Shown: piece by piece, positions 28,182-37,084 of the stretch
Position numbering within the stretch: the first letter of the stretch is position 1
How the letters are laid out: the number at the start of each line of letters is the position of its first letter
DNA from: JAWXCF01 sp034440515
GTDB taxonomy: Bacteria; Bacteroidota; Bacteroidia; CAILMK01
Direction: 5' to 3'
Assembly: GCA_034440515.1 (NCBI GenBank)
Contig: JAWXCF010000020.1
Coordinates: forward strand, 1-43,317
DNA: 43,317 nucleotides
The notes under the pieces: model-generated
Seen by the model: only the letters and a program-made list of their open reading frames with translations
Told to the model about the DNA's origin: nothing
Databases searched by the model: none
Made by a program: the position numbers and the translations under genes

Positions 28182-28946
28182 ATGAGCGAATTGAATAATG
28201 CCAAGGCTGAATTAATAAATTATCTGGCTGATAGCTTATTAATATTAGGGCATAGAAACGGTGAATGGACAGGCATAGGTCCCGTAATAGAAGAAGACAT
28301 TGCATTTGGCAGTATGGCTCAAGATAAAGTAGGTCAAGCCAGACAGCTGTACGAATTGCTACATTCAGATTTTGGATATTCTGAACCAGATACTTTTGCA
28401 TTTACACGTACAGCAGAACAGTTTAAGTGTCCACAATTGGTTGAATTGCCAATTGGTGACTATGCATTTAGTTTAATGCGCCACTTTCTTTTCGATCAAG
28501 CAGACTTAATTCGATTTGAGATGCTTTCATCTTCTAGTTTTGTTCAACTTAATCAATTTGCAAATAAATTTAAAGGAGAAATAAAATACCACGTATTTCA
28601 CGCAAATACTTGGATAAAGCAACTAAGTAAAGCCACAGACGAGTCTAAAATAATGCTTCAAACAGCTTTAGACGCCCTATGGCCCTACGCATTTGCTATG
28701 TTCGAACCTGGTCCAAATGATGCCTTATTGATAGAAAATGGCGTATTTGACGGTGAAAAAGCATTGTATGATAAATGGTTTGAAACTATTTCAACACTAT
28801 TAAATACCTACCAGCTTAATATACCTAATATCAGTGACGAAACTATAGGCAGAGGTGGTAGATACGGATATCATACTGAGTATTTGCAACCCCTATTAAC
28901 AGAAATGACTGAAGTATTCACCATAGACCCCTCAGCTGAGTGGTAA
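28182..28946 (+). CDS. paaC: 1,2-phenylacetyl-CoA epoxidase, structural subunit PaaC
   Basis: A 254-residue ferritin-like partner of PaaA. Signatures are LADSLLILGHRNGEWTG, EEDIAFGSMAQDKVGQAR, FLFDQADLIRFE and KYHVFHANTWI, followed by ALWPYAFAMFEPG. PaaC forms the stable catalytic core with PaaA but does not itself catalyse the reaction. In most clusters paaD (Fe-S assembly factor) and paaE (reductase) come next. Here the next gene, 57 bases on, is an FkbM methyltransferase, so those genes must lie elsewhere or be missing. Confidence 0.93.
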   Translation: MSELNNAKAELINYLADSLLILGHRNGEWTGIGPVIEEDIAFGSMAQDKVGQARQLYELLHSDFGYSEPDTFAFTRTAEQFKCPQLVELPIGDYAFSLMRHFLFDQADLIRFEMLSSSSFVQLNQFANKFKGEIKYHVFHANTWIKQLSKATDESKIMLQTALDALWPYAFAMFEPGPNDALLIENGVFDGEKALYDKWFETISTLLNTYQLNIPNISDETIGRGGRYGYHTEYLQPLLTEMTEVFTIDPSAEW

Positions 28947-29003
28947 GAACTGAATTTTAGTCAGAGAAGGATAGTTAAGAATTGTAATGTAGTTTTGAAA
29001 ATT

Positions 29004-29819
29004 ATGATCAGAAAATTTCAGACTACACTGTTCAGTATTTACGAGAATATTTTTTCAAGGGCTTCATTTTATAAATGGAACAGGTTTTTGTATAACTTGT
29101 CTATTAGAGGGTTAGGAATAATGGTTGACAGTGAAAAATCTGAAACTGCTTTTTTGAAGTCTTATTTATCAAGCTTAGAATCGCCAATTGTATTTGATGT
29201 TGGTAGTAATAGAGGGCAATATTCAACTAAAGTACTGTCAATAAATACAAATTCAGAAATCTATAGTTTTGAGCCTAATCCCAAACTTTTTGGCATAATA
29301 TCTAAACTTTTTGCAGGAAAGAAGTTTAATCCTATAAATTTAGCACTTGGTGATACTTCTGGTAAAATTCAATTCTATGACTATGAGTCAGAAGACGGTC
29401 AAGGTACAGAACACGGAAGCTTATATAAAGATGTAATTGAGACATTGCATCATAAGAAGAGTATTGAATTCGAGGTTGAAATTGATACAGTTGATAATTT
29501 TTGTATTGAACGTTCTATAAGTCATATCAATTTACTTAAAATTGATACTGAAGGTCACGAAATGGGGGTATTATTAGGTGCAAAAAATATGTTAAGCACT
29601 AATAGCGTCTCTGTAATTCAAATTGAATTCAACGAGATGAATGTAATAAGTAGGGTATTTCTAAAAGACTTTATGAATTTGCTGGCAGATTACAAATTTT
29701 ATAGAATATTGAAAAATGGTTTCATACCCATTGATGACTATTTTGCCGGGTATCACGAAATCTTTGCTTGGCAAAATATTATAGCTGTTAATAAAAACTC
29801 TGGATATAATCCCAGTTGA
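29004..29819 (+). CDS. FkbM-family methyltransferase
   Basis: About 271 residues from ATG 29004 (a TTG three codons earlier is also open). The SAM-binding Rossmann motif is IVFDVGSNRGQYS (about 60). Later come IYSFEPNPKLF, NLALGDTSGKIQFY, ID TVDNFC and LLKIDTEGHEMGVLLGA, the FkbM family signature. The protein probably O-methylates a sugar in a surface glycan, judged from its neighbour. Its TGA stop overlaps the flippase ATG by one base (TGATG), so the two are translationally coupled. Base composition is visibly T-richer than in paaABC just before it. Confidence 0.87.
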   Translation: MIRKFQTTLFSIYENIFSRASFYKWNRFLYNLSIRGLGIMVDSEKSETAFLKSYLSSLESPIVFDVGSNRGQYSTKVLSINTNSEIYSFEPNPKLFGIISKLFAGKKFNPINLALGDTSGKIQFYDYESEDGQGTEHGSLYKDVIETLHHKKSIEFEVEIDTVDNFCIERSISHINLLKIDTEGHEMGVLLGAKNMLSTNSVSVIQIEFNEMNVISRVFLKDFMNLLADYKFYRILKNGFIPIDDYFAGYHEIFAWQNIIAVNKNSGYNPS

Positions 29820-31132
29820 TGATAAACAGAATTAAGAGTCTTATTTCTAATCCTACCTACAAAAAGTATTTTTTCAATACAGGATGGTTGCTTAGTGAGA
29901 AAATTATTCGAATTTTCGCAAATGCTGTAGTTGGTATCTTTGTAGCAAGGTATCTAGGTCCAGTTGATTATGGTTTATTTAATTATGCTTTAGCAACAAT
30001 TTCAATATTACTTCCAATTGCTTCTTTAGGTATGTCTGATACTTTAATTAGGGAATTTCATAATGATGATAAAAATATAAATGAAATACTTGGTACATCA
30101 TTTATATTAAAGTTCGTTTCTGGTGTATTCCTAATTTCGATATTGTTATTGTATCTCAAACTGTTGCGTGTTTCAGGTATGGAATATTTAGTGACTGTAA
30201 TTGTTTCATTTGGATTGATTACCTCAAGTTTTGATGTTTGGGAAAAACATATGATGGCAAATGTTAAGGGTAAAAGCATTGCTTTTGTAAGCATTGTTTC
30301 TTTATTTATTTCATCAATTATAAAACTTATTGGGGTTTATTTTAAAATGGACCTAATATATTTTGCAATATGTCAAATTGTTGAAATGAGTATACTTGTA
30401 ATTGGCTGGCTTTTTTATTTTAAGAAAGATTATTTGTTAAGTGTACTTACATTCAATTTGAACAGAGCAATCAAACTCTTAAAAGATTCTGGAATATTGA
30501 TAGTTAGCAGTTTTATGGTTATCCTTTATATGCGATTAGATCAATTTATGATTAAAAGTATGTTGGGAGCTGAAGCATTAGGAAATTTTTCAGCTGCTAT
30601 TAAATTAAGTGAATCTTATTACTTTATTCCATTGGTTTTAACAGGTTCATTATTTCCAGCAATTCTTAATGGAAAAAAGATTAGTGAGTTTGAATACAAG
30701 AAGCGGGTTCAAAACTTATATAACCTTTTGACTATTATTTCATTGACAATGGCAATAGTTCTAAGTTCATTTTCTAGTCAATTGGCACTATTATTTGGTA
30801 GTAAGTATACTGGGGTCGCTCAGGTTTTGTCAGTCCACGTGTGGGCTGGAATATTTGTGTTTTGGGGTACTGCATCAACGAAGTGGTTTGTCATTGAAAA
30901 AATGCCATTTTACATTACTTTTAGTACGGTTTTAGGTTTTATTTTCAATGTTGCTCTTAATTTTTACTTGATACCATATTTTGGAATTGTTGGTGCAGCA
31001 TATTCTACTTTAATTGCTCAAAGCGTAGCTGTGGTCTTTAGTTTGCTTTTTTTTAGAAACACAAGACCATTATTTAAAATAATAATAAATTCATTAAATC
31101 CCTTGCAATTCTATTTAACAAAAAAAAGCTAA
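29819..31132 (+). CDS. Wzx-like oligosaccharide flippase (MOP superfamily)
   Basis: About 437 residues with roughly 12 hydrophobic segments over the whole length. The N-terminal signature (WLLSEKIIRIFANAVVGIFV, then ARYLGPVDYGLFNYA) is typical of the polysaccharide-transporter branch of the MATE/MOP superfamily. These proteins flip lipid-linked sugar repeats across the inner membrane. Start is the ATG overlapping the FkbM stop. The TAA stop sits inside a hairpin terminator. The region is strongly AT-rich, as is common for glycan genes acquired by transfer. Confidence 0.87.
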   Translation: MINRIKSLISNPTYKKYFFNTGWLLSEKIIRIFANAVVGIFVARYLGPVDYGLFNYALATISILLPIASLGMSDTLIREFHNDDKNINEILGTSFILKFVSGVFLISILLLYLKLLRVSGMEYLVTVIVSFGLITSSFDVWEKHMMANVKGKSIAFVSIVSLFISSIIKLIGVYFKMDLIYFAICQIVEMSILVIGWLFYFKKDYLLSVLTFNLNRAIKLLKDSGILIVSSFMVILYMRLDQFMIKSMLGAEALGNFSAAIKLSESYYFIPLVLTGSLFPAILNGKKISEFEYKKRVQNLYNLLTIISLTMAIVLSSFSSQLALLFGSKYTGVAQVLSVHVWAGIFVFWGTASTKWFVIEKMPFYITFSTVLGFIFNVALNFYLIPYFGIVGAAYSTLIAQSVAVVFSLLFFRNTRPLFKIIINSLNPLQFYLTKKS

Positions 31133-31158
31133 CCAATTAAGGTCAGCCTTTTTTTTTT
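31120..31158. terminator. Bidirectional terminator between flippase and FG-GAP gene
   Basis: GCTAACC (31128-31134), a loop AATTAA, and GGTCAGC (31141-31147) form a 7-base stem with one mismatch, flanked by eight A and ten T residues. It works for the plus-strand flippase, whose stop lies within the stem, and for the minus-strand FG-GAP gene ending at 31179. Confidence 0.75.
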
Positions 31159-31178
31159 CATTTTAAGTCTATTCTAAA

Positions 31179-32735
31179 TTATTGTTTAATTATTTTGGAT
31201 ATCCACATATCAGTATTAGTAATTAAGTTAATGCAATAAACGCCACTAGCTATATTTTCTAAATTTACTGTAACAACTCCATTATTATTTACGTAGTCAA
31301 CTTTGATAATAGAACCATTCGTATTTACCAATTCTAAATTACGAACAACTTCAACATTATTTAGCGTCAAAGTGAAATTAGAAGTTGCAGGATTTGGATG
31401 TGAACTAATGTAGTTGTAAGTTTTAATTGAACTTTTAATTGATGTAGTATTTAACATTGGTATTTGAACTACATATGCAGAGCCTGAGTTGGTAACACCA
31501 TCACCGTCAAATACAGCACCAACTGCAATCATATATTCACCACTTTTTTGTGTAAATTGGAATGAAGAAATACTTAAACCAAATCTATCATTAGCAGTTA
31601 ATGGCTTTTTAAAGCTATCAGTATTATTATCAAAAATAGCTGATTCTATTATATTAAAATTTTTATCAAATTCTAAAAAATAAACTGCGCCTTCGTTTGA
31701 CAATTTTTTGTAACCGTTTACACAACCAACTGCAATGGTAGTACCACCTTTACCCAAACTATAGTTACTTAAATATTCAAGTGAAATGTAAAAATACCCA
31801 TTTACAACTAGGAAATCTTTTAATTGACCAGAACCCTCAAGCCTTTTCGTACTTTTCACAGTTCCATCACTACTCAAAAAAACAATTGTCAATGCACCTC
31901 CATTTGAAGTTGGTAAGCCATTAATTAAAGGAGAATGAGTAGGAGAGCCTACTATAATATCATTTGTACCATTACCGTCTAAGTCCCAAGGACAAGTCAA
32001 ACCAAGTCCAAATTGTTCCCCTTTAGTAATTAATGTTGAAAGACCACTTGTTGCTTTACTTAAGCTAAAGCTACCTTTAACTGAACCGTTGCTATTTAAA
32101 TATACTCCGTAAACAACACCAGTCCTATTATCATGTAATGGTGCTGAAACAAATAAATCTGTAACACCATCAGCGTTTAAGTCACCAGCATTAACAATGT
32201 TATGACCAAAGCCACCTCCACTTAGTATGCTTAAATTTGCTGTACTAATGTTAATCTTTATAGAAGATTTTAATGTACCGTTAGAATTTAATTAACATAG
32301 ATATATGGCACCTGTGTATGAATTTTCACCAATTGCACCGACTGCAATATCAGTAACTCCATCTTTATTATAATCACCAAGAGTACAAATTCTTAATCCA
32401 AATCTAGAACTACAATAAATGGTAATTTTTTGAATTGATTTTTTTTTGTAATCACTTTCTAACAAAATGATATAAAGCATTCCTTGGTCATTGGTTGAGC
32501 CGTCATAATAGTCTGCACCTACTGCTAAATCTTTTGTACCATTGCCATCTACATCACCAATAACAGCAATACCATCACCAAAACGATCGTCTTTGGTTAT
32601 TATATTTCCAAAACCACAGTTTCCGTTGCTAATTTTTTGTGAAAAAGAGGTTTTAAATGATTTGCTTTGCGCAAAAGTTTTTGTGTTTGCACCAATTAAG
32701 ACTATCAATAATGCAAAAAGTAGTAATCTTTTCAT
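31179..32735 (-). pseudogene. FG-GAP repeat T9SS protein interrupted by one in-frame stop
   Basis: One reading frame of 519 codons encodes a signal peptide (MKRLLLFALLIVLIGA...TFAQ), FG-GAP repeats with Ca-binding motifs (DVDGNGTKDLAVG, DYNKDGVTDIAVG, DLNADGVTDLFVS, DLDGNGTNDIIVG) and a type A sorting tail (SSHPNPATSN...YCINLI). It is broken at codon 148 by TAA (32294-32292). Reading on in the same frame gives LNSNGTLKSSIKI, which continues the repeat. The paralogue at 38849-42655 has Phe or Tyr at the equivalent position (YLCFMN, YILYMN), so a TAT/TAC to TAA change would explain it. There is no frameshift. A promoter box and terminator remain. It is either a recent pseudogene or a sequencing error; a downstream fragment could not be exported without the signal peptide. 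Confidence 0.82.
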
Positions 32736-32758
32736 AGTTTAGTGGTATCTAATTTTTT

Positions 32759-32766
32759 CAAATATA
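32759..32766 (-). promoter_or_regulatory. -7 promoter element TATATTTG for the FG-GAP gene
   Basis: The minus strand reads TATATTTG, an exact TAnnTTTG match about 24 bases before the ATG at 32735. The intact promoter fits a recent loss of function. Confidence 0.45.
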
Positions 32767-32821
32767 TCAGTTTTTTTAAGATTATAACACCCAAAATATT
32801 AATTAATCATTAAATAAATTT

Positions 32822-33715
32822 ATGACCACACCAATTTTATTCATAATATTTAATCGCTTAGAGACAACTGAGTTAGTGTTTGAAAGAATTGCTGAAGCTA
32901 AACCAAAACAACTATTCGTAGCTGCCGATGGACCTCGTGTCAATAGACCGAATGAATCTGAGAATGTAAGGAGGGTGAGAGCAGTAATAGATAAGGTAAA
33001 CTGGGACTGTGAAGTTAAATATTTATATCGTGATGAAAACTTAGGATGTAAAGTAGCAGTTTCTTCAGCTATTTCTTGGTTTTTTTCTCAAGTTGAATAT
33101 GGGATAATTTTAGAAGATGATTGTTTGCCTGCATTAAGTTTTTTTCAGTTTTGTAGTGAGATATTAGAGAAATATAAGCATGACAATAAAGTATGGCATA
33201 TAAACGGCTCTAATTTTCAAATAAATTGGAGAAATAATCCAATAGAATCATTCTACTTCAGCAAATTTCAAAGCATTTGGGGTTGGGCTAGTTGGGCTAG
33301 GGCTTGGCAACATTATGATGTGAACATTACAGATTGGCCACAAGTACGAGATGCTGGATTACTAAAGCAAGATGTATATAATAAAATGGAGTACTTAAAT
33401 AGGGTACAGGCTCTTGACAGTATATTAGCAGGTGTGGATACTTGGGACTTTCAATGGACTTACTCCATTTGGAAAAACAGGGGATTATCTATCATCCCCA
33501 ATGTGAATATGATTAGCAATATTGGTTTTGGCGCAAATGCTACTCACACTACTGGGACAAACCCTAAAGCAAACCTTCAATTAGTTGAAATGCCGATGCC
33601 AATAGCATATCCAAATAGCAATGAAATAGATAAAACGAGTGACTTGCGCCACTTTAAGAATCATATGAAGCGAGGTTACCTGTGGCGGTTAAAAAATTGG
33701 AGAAAGCTAATTTAG
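32822..33715 (+). CDS. GT-A-like glycosyltransferase (HlpA-like/GNT-I-type fold)
   Basis: A 297-residue cytoplasmic nucleotide-sugar transferase. The N-terminus TPILFIIFNRLETTELVFERI and LFVAADGPR matches the nucleotide-diphospho-sugar transferase fold often labelled hemolytic protein HlpA-like. The acidic metal-binding motif is IILEDDCLP (about 99). GWASWARAWQHYD and WDFQWTYSIW are typical later motifs of the family. It likely adds a sugar to a surface glycan; donor and acceptor are unknown. Its stop overlaps by 4 bases the stop of the convergent gene on the minus strand. Confidence 0.8.
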   Translation: MTTPILFIIFNRLETTELVFERIAEAKPKQLFVAADGPRVNRPNESENVRRVRAVIDKVNWDCEVKYLYRDENLGCKVAVSSAISWFFSQVEYGIILEDDCLPALSFFQFCSEILEKYKHDNKVWHINGSNFQINWRNNPIESFYFSKFQSIWGWASWARAWQHYDVNITDWPQVRDAGLLKQDVYNKMEYLNRVQALDSILAGVDTWDFQWTYSIWKNRGLSIIPNVNMISNIGFGANATHTTGTNPKANLQLVEMPMPIAYPNSNEIDKTSDLRHFKNHMKRGYLWRLKNWRKLI

Positions 33716-35043
33716 TTCATTAATAAATGAGCAATTACTTGGTCCGATGTTCCTAGATTTCCCAAACTTTCCCCCAGTTTACTGGTATTGGGTATTATGT
33801 CAACATTTTCATTTATCTGTTGAGTCATCATTTCATCTATCATTTTTTGCAAGGACTCTTTAGTTCTGAGTACCGATGTCACGTGTGATAAATCATATAA
33901 AAATGCCTGTAATTCATCAGGAATATATTGAATGCAAGTTTCAGCTTGGGCAGCGCAATCTAAAAGAGCAGTACTGTCTAAGCTGATAAATAAGTGCCCC
34001 TGTCCGATATAGCTACTTAATGGTTCTATGCTAAGGTATTGTTGCAATTGTTTGGGATATTGCTCAAATTCGTCTAGCGGGTGAAGTTTAATGACTAATT
34101 GAAAACCAATACTATTAGATAGAATAGATAAGTAATTAATAGTACTGAAATAATCCTGAGTAATTGCTGCAAAAGTCTTATAAAAGGGTTGGGCTAGAAA
34201 AACCATAACCTTACTCCAATACTTAACTTTAGTTTGATTGATGTAGATACTATCTAAATATGGGGATCCGCTTAAAATCAAGCTACTTAATTGTGCACCG
34301 TAGCCTTCCATTTGATCAATATCGCTTTTGGTCCAACACAAGAATTTGTTAGAGTAAAAAGGATATTGATAATCACCCAATACCCCGTGCTGGAGGTTAT
34401 AACTGCTTCCCTCTAGTGCAGATACGAATCTGCATAATTGATATTCCCATAGCCAATGATCATTACATTGTAATAAGCTAAGAGAATGATTCGCCAATTG
34501 TTTGTCTAACGCTATCAAAAATAATTGATTTATTAGCTCGTGCCTAAGCAAGCTGGGGAACAGCTTAAATTTATTTCTTTTATATATTGAAAGATGCCGA
34601 AGAGTTGAAAAGATAGATTTGCCAATTAAGAAAATTACCTTTATTCGCCCCACTGCAAATACCTGCTCAAGTGCGACAATTTTGGTATAAATAACTGGAT
34701 CAAGTGCAACTTTTAACTTATCTAAATCAGCGTATGGCGCCCATATTTGGTAGTTAGCCTTTTTAAGTTCTAATTCTAATATAACAGGAGTTAGATTTTG
34801 CAAAAAGGATTTATTAGCTGTTAGGTTGATGATGATTTGAGGCAGTGAATGTGTTTTTCTTTTATTTTTTAATAAGCTTATAATTTGTATTAAGAGGCGT
34901 TTTAGTTCAGTTAGGTACCATTTATGGTTATCTGAGCTGGATAAGAAGAAGTAATAGCTAATAGCAAAAGACTTTATAACTTCATTTTGATAATTATTAT
35001 CAACCAACTTATTAACAATTGTCCAGTTTGGAAACTTATTCAT
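33712..35043 (-). CDS. Possible GT-B-fold capsule-type glycosyltransferase
   Basis: A 443-residue protein I cannot assign to a named family. No signal peptide or membrane segment is evident. The C-terminal half contains LQHGVLGDYQYPF (about 218), VMVFLAQPFYK (about 285), LVIKLHPLDEFEQYP (about 322) and FISLDSTALLDCAA (about 357). The QHG, KLHP and S-x-S/T order resembles GT-B proteins of the polysialyltransferase and CDP-glycerol transferase type that act on capsules. The N-terminal half is Lys/Leu-rich and unrecognised. It converges on the GT-A-like gene and is divergent from clpS. Glycan synthesis is inference from motifs and neighbours. Confidence 0.6.
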   Translation of the reverse strand: MNKFPNWTIVNKLVDNNYQNEVIKSFAISYYFFLSSSDNHKWYLTELKRLLIQIISLLKNKRKTHSLPQIIINLTANKSFLQNLTPVILELELKKANYQIWAPYADLDKLKVALDPVIYTKIVALEQVFAVGRIKVIFLIGKSIFSTLRHLSIYKRNKFKLFPSLLRHELINQLFLIALDKQLANHSLSLLQCNDHWLWEYQLCRFVSALEGSSYNLQHGVLGDYQYPFYSNKFLCWTKSDIDQMEGYGAQLSSLILSGSPYLDSIYINQTKVKYWSKVMVFLAQPFYKTFAAITQDYFSTINYLSILSNSIGFQLVIKLHPLDEFEQYPKQLQQYLSIEPLSSYIGQGHLFISLDSTALLDCAAQAETCIQYIPDELQAFLYDLSHVTSVLRTKESLQKMIDEMMTQQINENVDIIPNTSKLGESLGNLGTSDQVIAHLLMN

Positions 35044-35131
35044 TGTGTAAAAGAGTTTTTTCTTAACTATTATATAACAATATCGCTAAAATGCTTGATA
35101 TATCTAAGTATATTCTTATTGGATATTTTGT

Positions 35132-35139
35132 TAACTTTG
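35132..35139 (+). promoter_or_regulatory. -7 promoter element TAACTTTG for clpS
   Basis: An exact TAnnTTTG match about 24 bases before the clpS ATG at 35163, followed by an AAAGG purine stretch. No -33 element at the standard distance is evident. Confidence 0.5.
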
Positions 35140-35162
35140 TATTACACAATTAAAGGTAAGTA

Positions 35163-35432
35163 ATGAGCGTACAAACTCAAGAGGTTTTAGAATTATCAGT
35201 AGAAACTTTATTGCTAAATGATATTGTCATTTATAATGATGATGTAAATACGTTTGAGCACGTTATTGAGTCTCTGGTTGACGTATTAGACCACACCAAT
35301 CAACAGGCCGAACAATGCGCTTGGATAATCCATACCAAGGGCAAATGTAAAGTAAAAAAGGGTAGTTATGAGGAGTTAATTCCTCTATGTTCTGCAATAT
35401 TAGACAGAGGTATTTCTGCTGAAATTAATTAG
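35163..35432 (+). CDS. clpS: Clp protease adaptor ClpS
   Basis: An 89-residue adaptor that hands N-degron substrates to the ClpAP or ClpCP protease. The core matches the family: VIYNDDVNTFEHVIESL holds the Asn-Asp substrate pocket, AWIIHTKGKCKV holds the conserved His, and LCSAILDRGISAEI closes the fold. The N-terminal extension is about 20 residues. It is a single-gene unit with its own promoter box and terminator. No clp ATPase gene is nearby. Confidence 0.9.
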   Translation: MSVQTQEVLELSVETLLLNDIVIYNDDVNTFEHVIESLVDVLDHTNQQAEQCAWIIHTKGKCKVKKGSYEELIPLCSAILDRGISAEIN

Positions 35433-35456
35433 TTATGTTAGACTCTCAAATAAATG

Positions 35457-35492
35457 AAAAGGCTTAAGTAGTTTACTACCTTAGCCTTTTTT
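35457..35492. terminator. Bidirectional terminator between clpS and the monooxygenase gene
   Basis: AAAA, then GGCTTAAGTAG (35461-35471), loop TTTA, CTACCTTAGCC (35476-35486) and TTTTTT. The stem has two mismatches. It lies between converging genes ending at 35432 and 35516, with A and T tracts on the two sides, so it can serve both. Confidence 0.75.
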
Positions 35493-35515
35493 ATATGCAT
35501 TGAATTTAAGCCTAA

Positions 35516-37084
35516 CTATTTAGTAACTACCAACTTCTTAATCAGTTTTTCATAGTTATTACTTATTTCACAGAAATAGATGCCTGGCATTTCATTTAAT
35601 ATGAAAGTATAACTATCCCCAGTAAATATTGTATTAAATATCTGTTTCCCATTTACATCCGTTACTACTAATTTCTTATTAACACTTGGATTGTTAGTAC
35701 TCATACTAACTGTAACTGAGTTAATGGTAGAAATCGGATTTGGGTAGATAGTAAATAAATTGCTGTTTACTGATGTATTACGTATAGATAGGTAGGTTTT
35801 GTTCAGAGTATCTATTTTAAGATTTTTCTCATCACCAGCTCTATATTCCATAAATGCTAAATAGACTAGCATCATTTCGTCATCGGTGCTTTCACCTAGA
35901 GTAACTTTTTTAGGTAGTGCTCTGTTAGGGTTATGTGGATTATTTGTGGTATTGTCATAACTAGCCTCTGCATATAAAGTACTAAATGCGGGTAATTTAA
36001 TTGCCTTAGAGAAATTATACAAACCTTGCCAATGGAAATCCCAATTAGGTATATTTATCAATTTTATTGTATCACCTACTACATTAATAGCGTAAGACTT
36101 TATATTGGTCCCTATCATATGCATATGTGGCGCTACTCCCAATAATGTAACATTGTAGGGAACGAATTGCTTCTCTTGAAACGATTTTACCGTATTGGCT
36201 GCTATGACTAGCGGCCCATTCACCATATTAGTACTATGATTTAACACTGGTACTAAAAATATTTCTCTGTTAACTGTGGCATCAGAATAGGTTATATTAA
36301 TTTGAGATTCATCCATTTCCCCCAGATAGTCTGGTGCATAATGTACTTGCAATACAAAGTCTCCATTTGCAGAAACTCTTACACCTGTACCTTGCGGAAA
36401 TAAAATAGGACTAGAACCTGGTACCCAAGTACCTACTAACTTATCTACATTGGGACCAACGTTACCAAAATTTACATAACCTGGTTCAGGAGTTTTTTCG
36501 TCTAATTTTCTACATACGCCTAATGAGTCATAAAATACAAGAACGTGATGCACTACTTTTTTATTCCCAGGAATAATTTCTAAGCCAGAGACATATTTAG
36601 TTACATTAGTACCTGCTGGTATTACAAAACACCTGTATTCATCTACATTACTGACTAGTGTATAATTTGGGAGTTTCGCACTAAAGTCTTTTCTACCTAA
36701 TTGTGAACCAGATGAATAGAATGGTAATGGAGGTGTAGATTGTTTATCTCCTTCTGGAGCACCAGCATCTACCCAAGCCTTAATATCGTTTACCTGATTA
36801 TCAGTTAGGGATCTGTTTTTTGCAAAGTGACCATATCCATTTTCAGGTGGCCAAGGGGGCATTCTATTCGTAGAAACACTATTCCTAATGCTCATTCGCA
36901 TAGAATATGCTTGCTCGTAAGTTGCTAGTGAAAATGGTGCATTGCCATTTGCATTATGGCAACTGGTGCAGTTGTTATACATTATTTTAGCAATGCTGCC
37001 AGAAAATGTAGGAGTTTGTGCTGTAACCAATCCCGTAACAAAAATTAGAAGCAGCAGAGCAATGTATTTAAAGTATCTAGTCAT
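35516..37084 (-). CDS. Heme-c/copper type II monooxygenase-like T9SS protein
   Basis: A 522-residue secreted protein with a signal peptide (about 1-23, ending TAQ). Residues 39-43 are CTSCH, a c-type heme site, with Met75 in NRMPPWPP a likely axial ligand. The next 300 residues match the peptidylglycine-alpha-hydroxylating-monooxygenase-like copper fold. His179-His180 and His248 (VVHHVLVF; LQVHY) correspond to the first copper site. His320, His322 (PHMHMIG) and Met404 (DDEMM) correspond to the second. A type A sorting domain begins near 448 with IYPNP. All copper ligands are present, so oxygenase activity is plausible; the substrate is unknown. Its ATG overlaps the PafA stop by 8 bases, showing co-translation. 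Confidence 0.85.
   Translation of the reverse strand: MTRYFKYIALLLLIFVTGLVTAQTPTFSGSIAKIMYNNCTSCHNANGNAPFSLATYEQAYSMRMSIRNSVSTNRMPPWPPENGYGHFAKNRSLTDNQVNDIKAWVDAGAPEGDKQSTPPLPFYSSGSQLGRKDFSAKLPNYTLVSNVDEYRCFVIPAGTNVTKYVSGLEIIPGNKKVVHHVLVFYDSLGVCRKLDEKTPEPGYVNFGNVGPNVDKLVGTWVPGSSPILFPQGTGVRVSANGDFVLQVHYAPDYLGEMDESQINITYSDATVNREIFLVPVLNHSTNMVNGPLVIAANTVKSFQEKQFVPYNVTLLGVAPHMHMIGTNIKSYAINVVGDTIKLINIPNWDFHWQGLYNFSKAIKLPAFSTLYAEASYDNTTNNPHNPNRALPKKVTLGESTDDEMMLVYLAFMEYRAGDEKNLKIDTLNKTYLSIRNTSVNSNLFTIYPNPISTINSVTVSMSTNNPSVNKKLVVTDVNGKQIFNTIFTGDSYTFILNEMPGIYFCEISNNYEKLIKKLVVTK

Noticed and set aside
32285..32300. Frameshift as the cause of the broken FG-GAP gene
   Set aside because: Both halves are in the same frame and the sequence after the TAA continues the repeat directly, so only one stop codon needs explaining.
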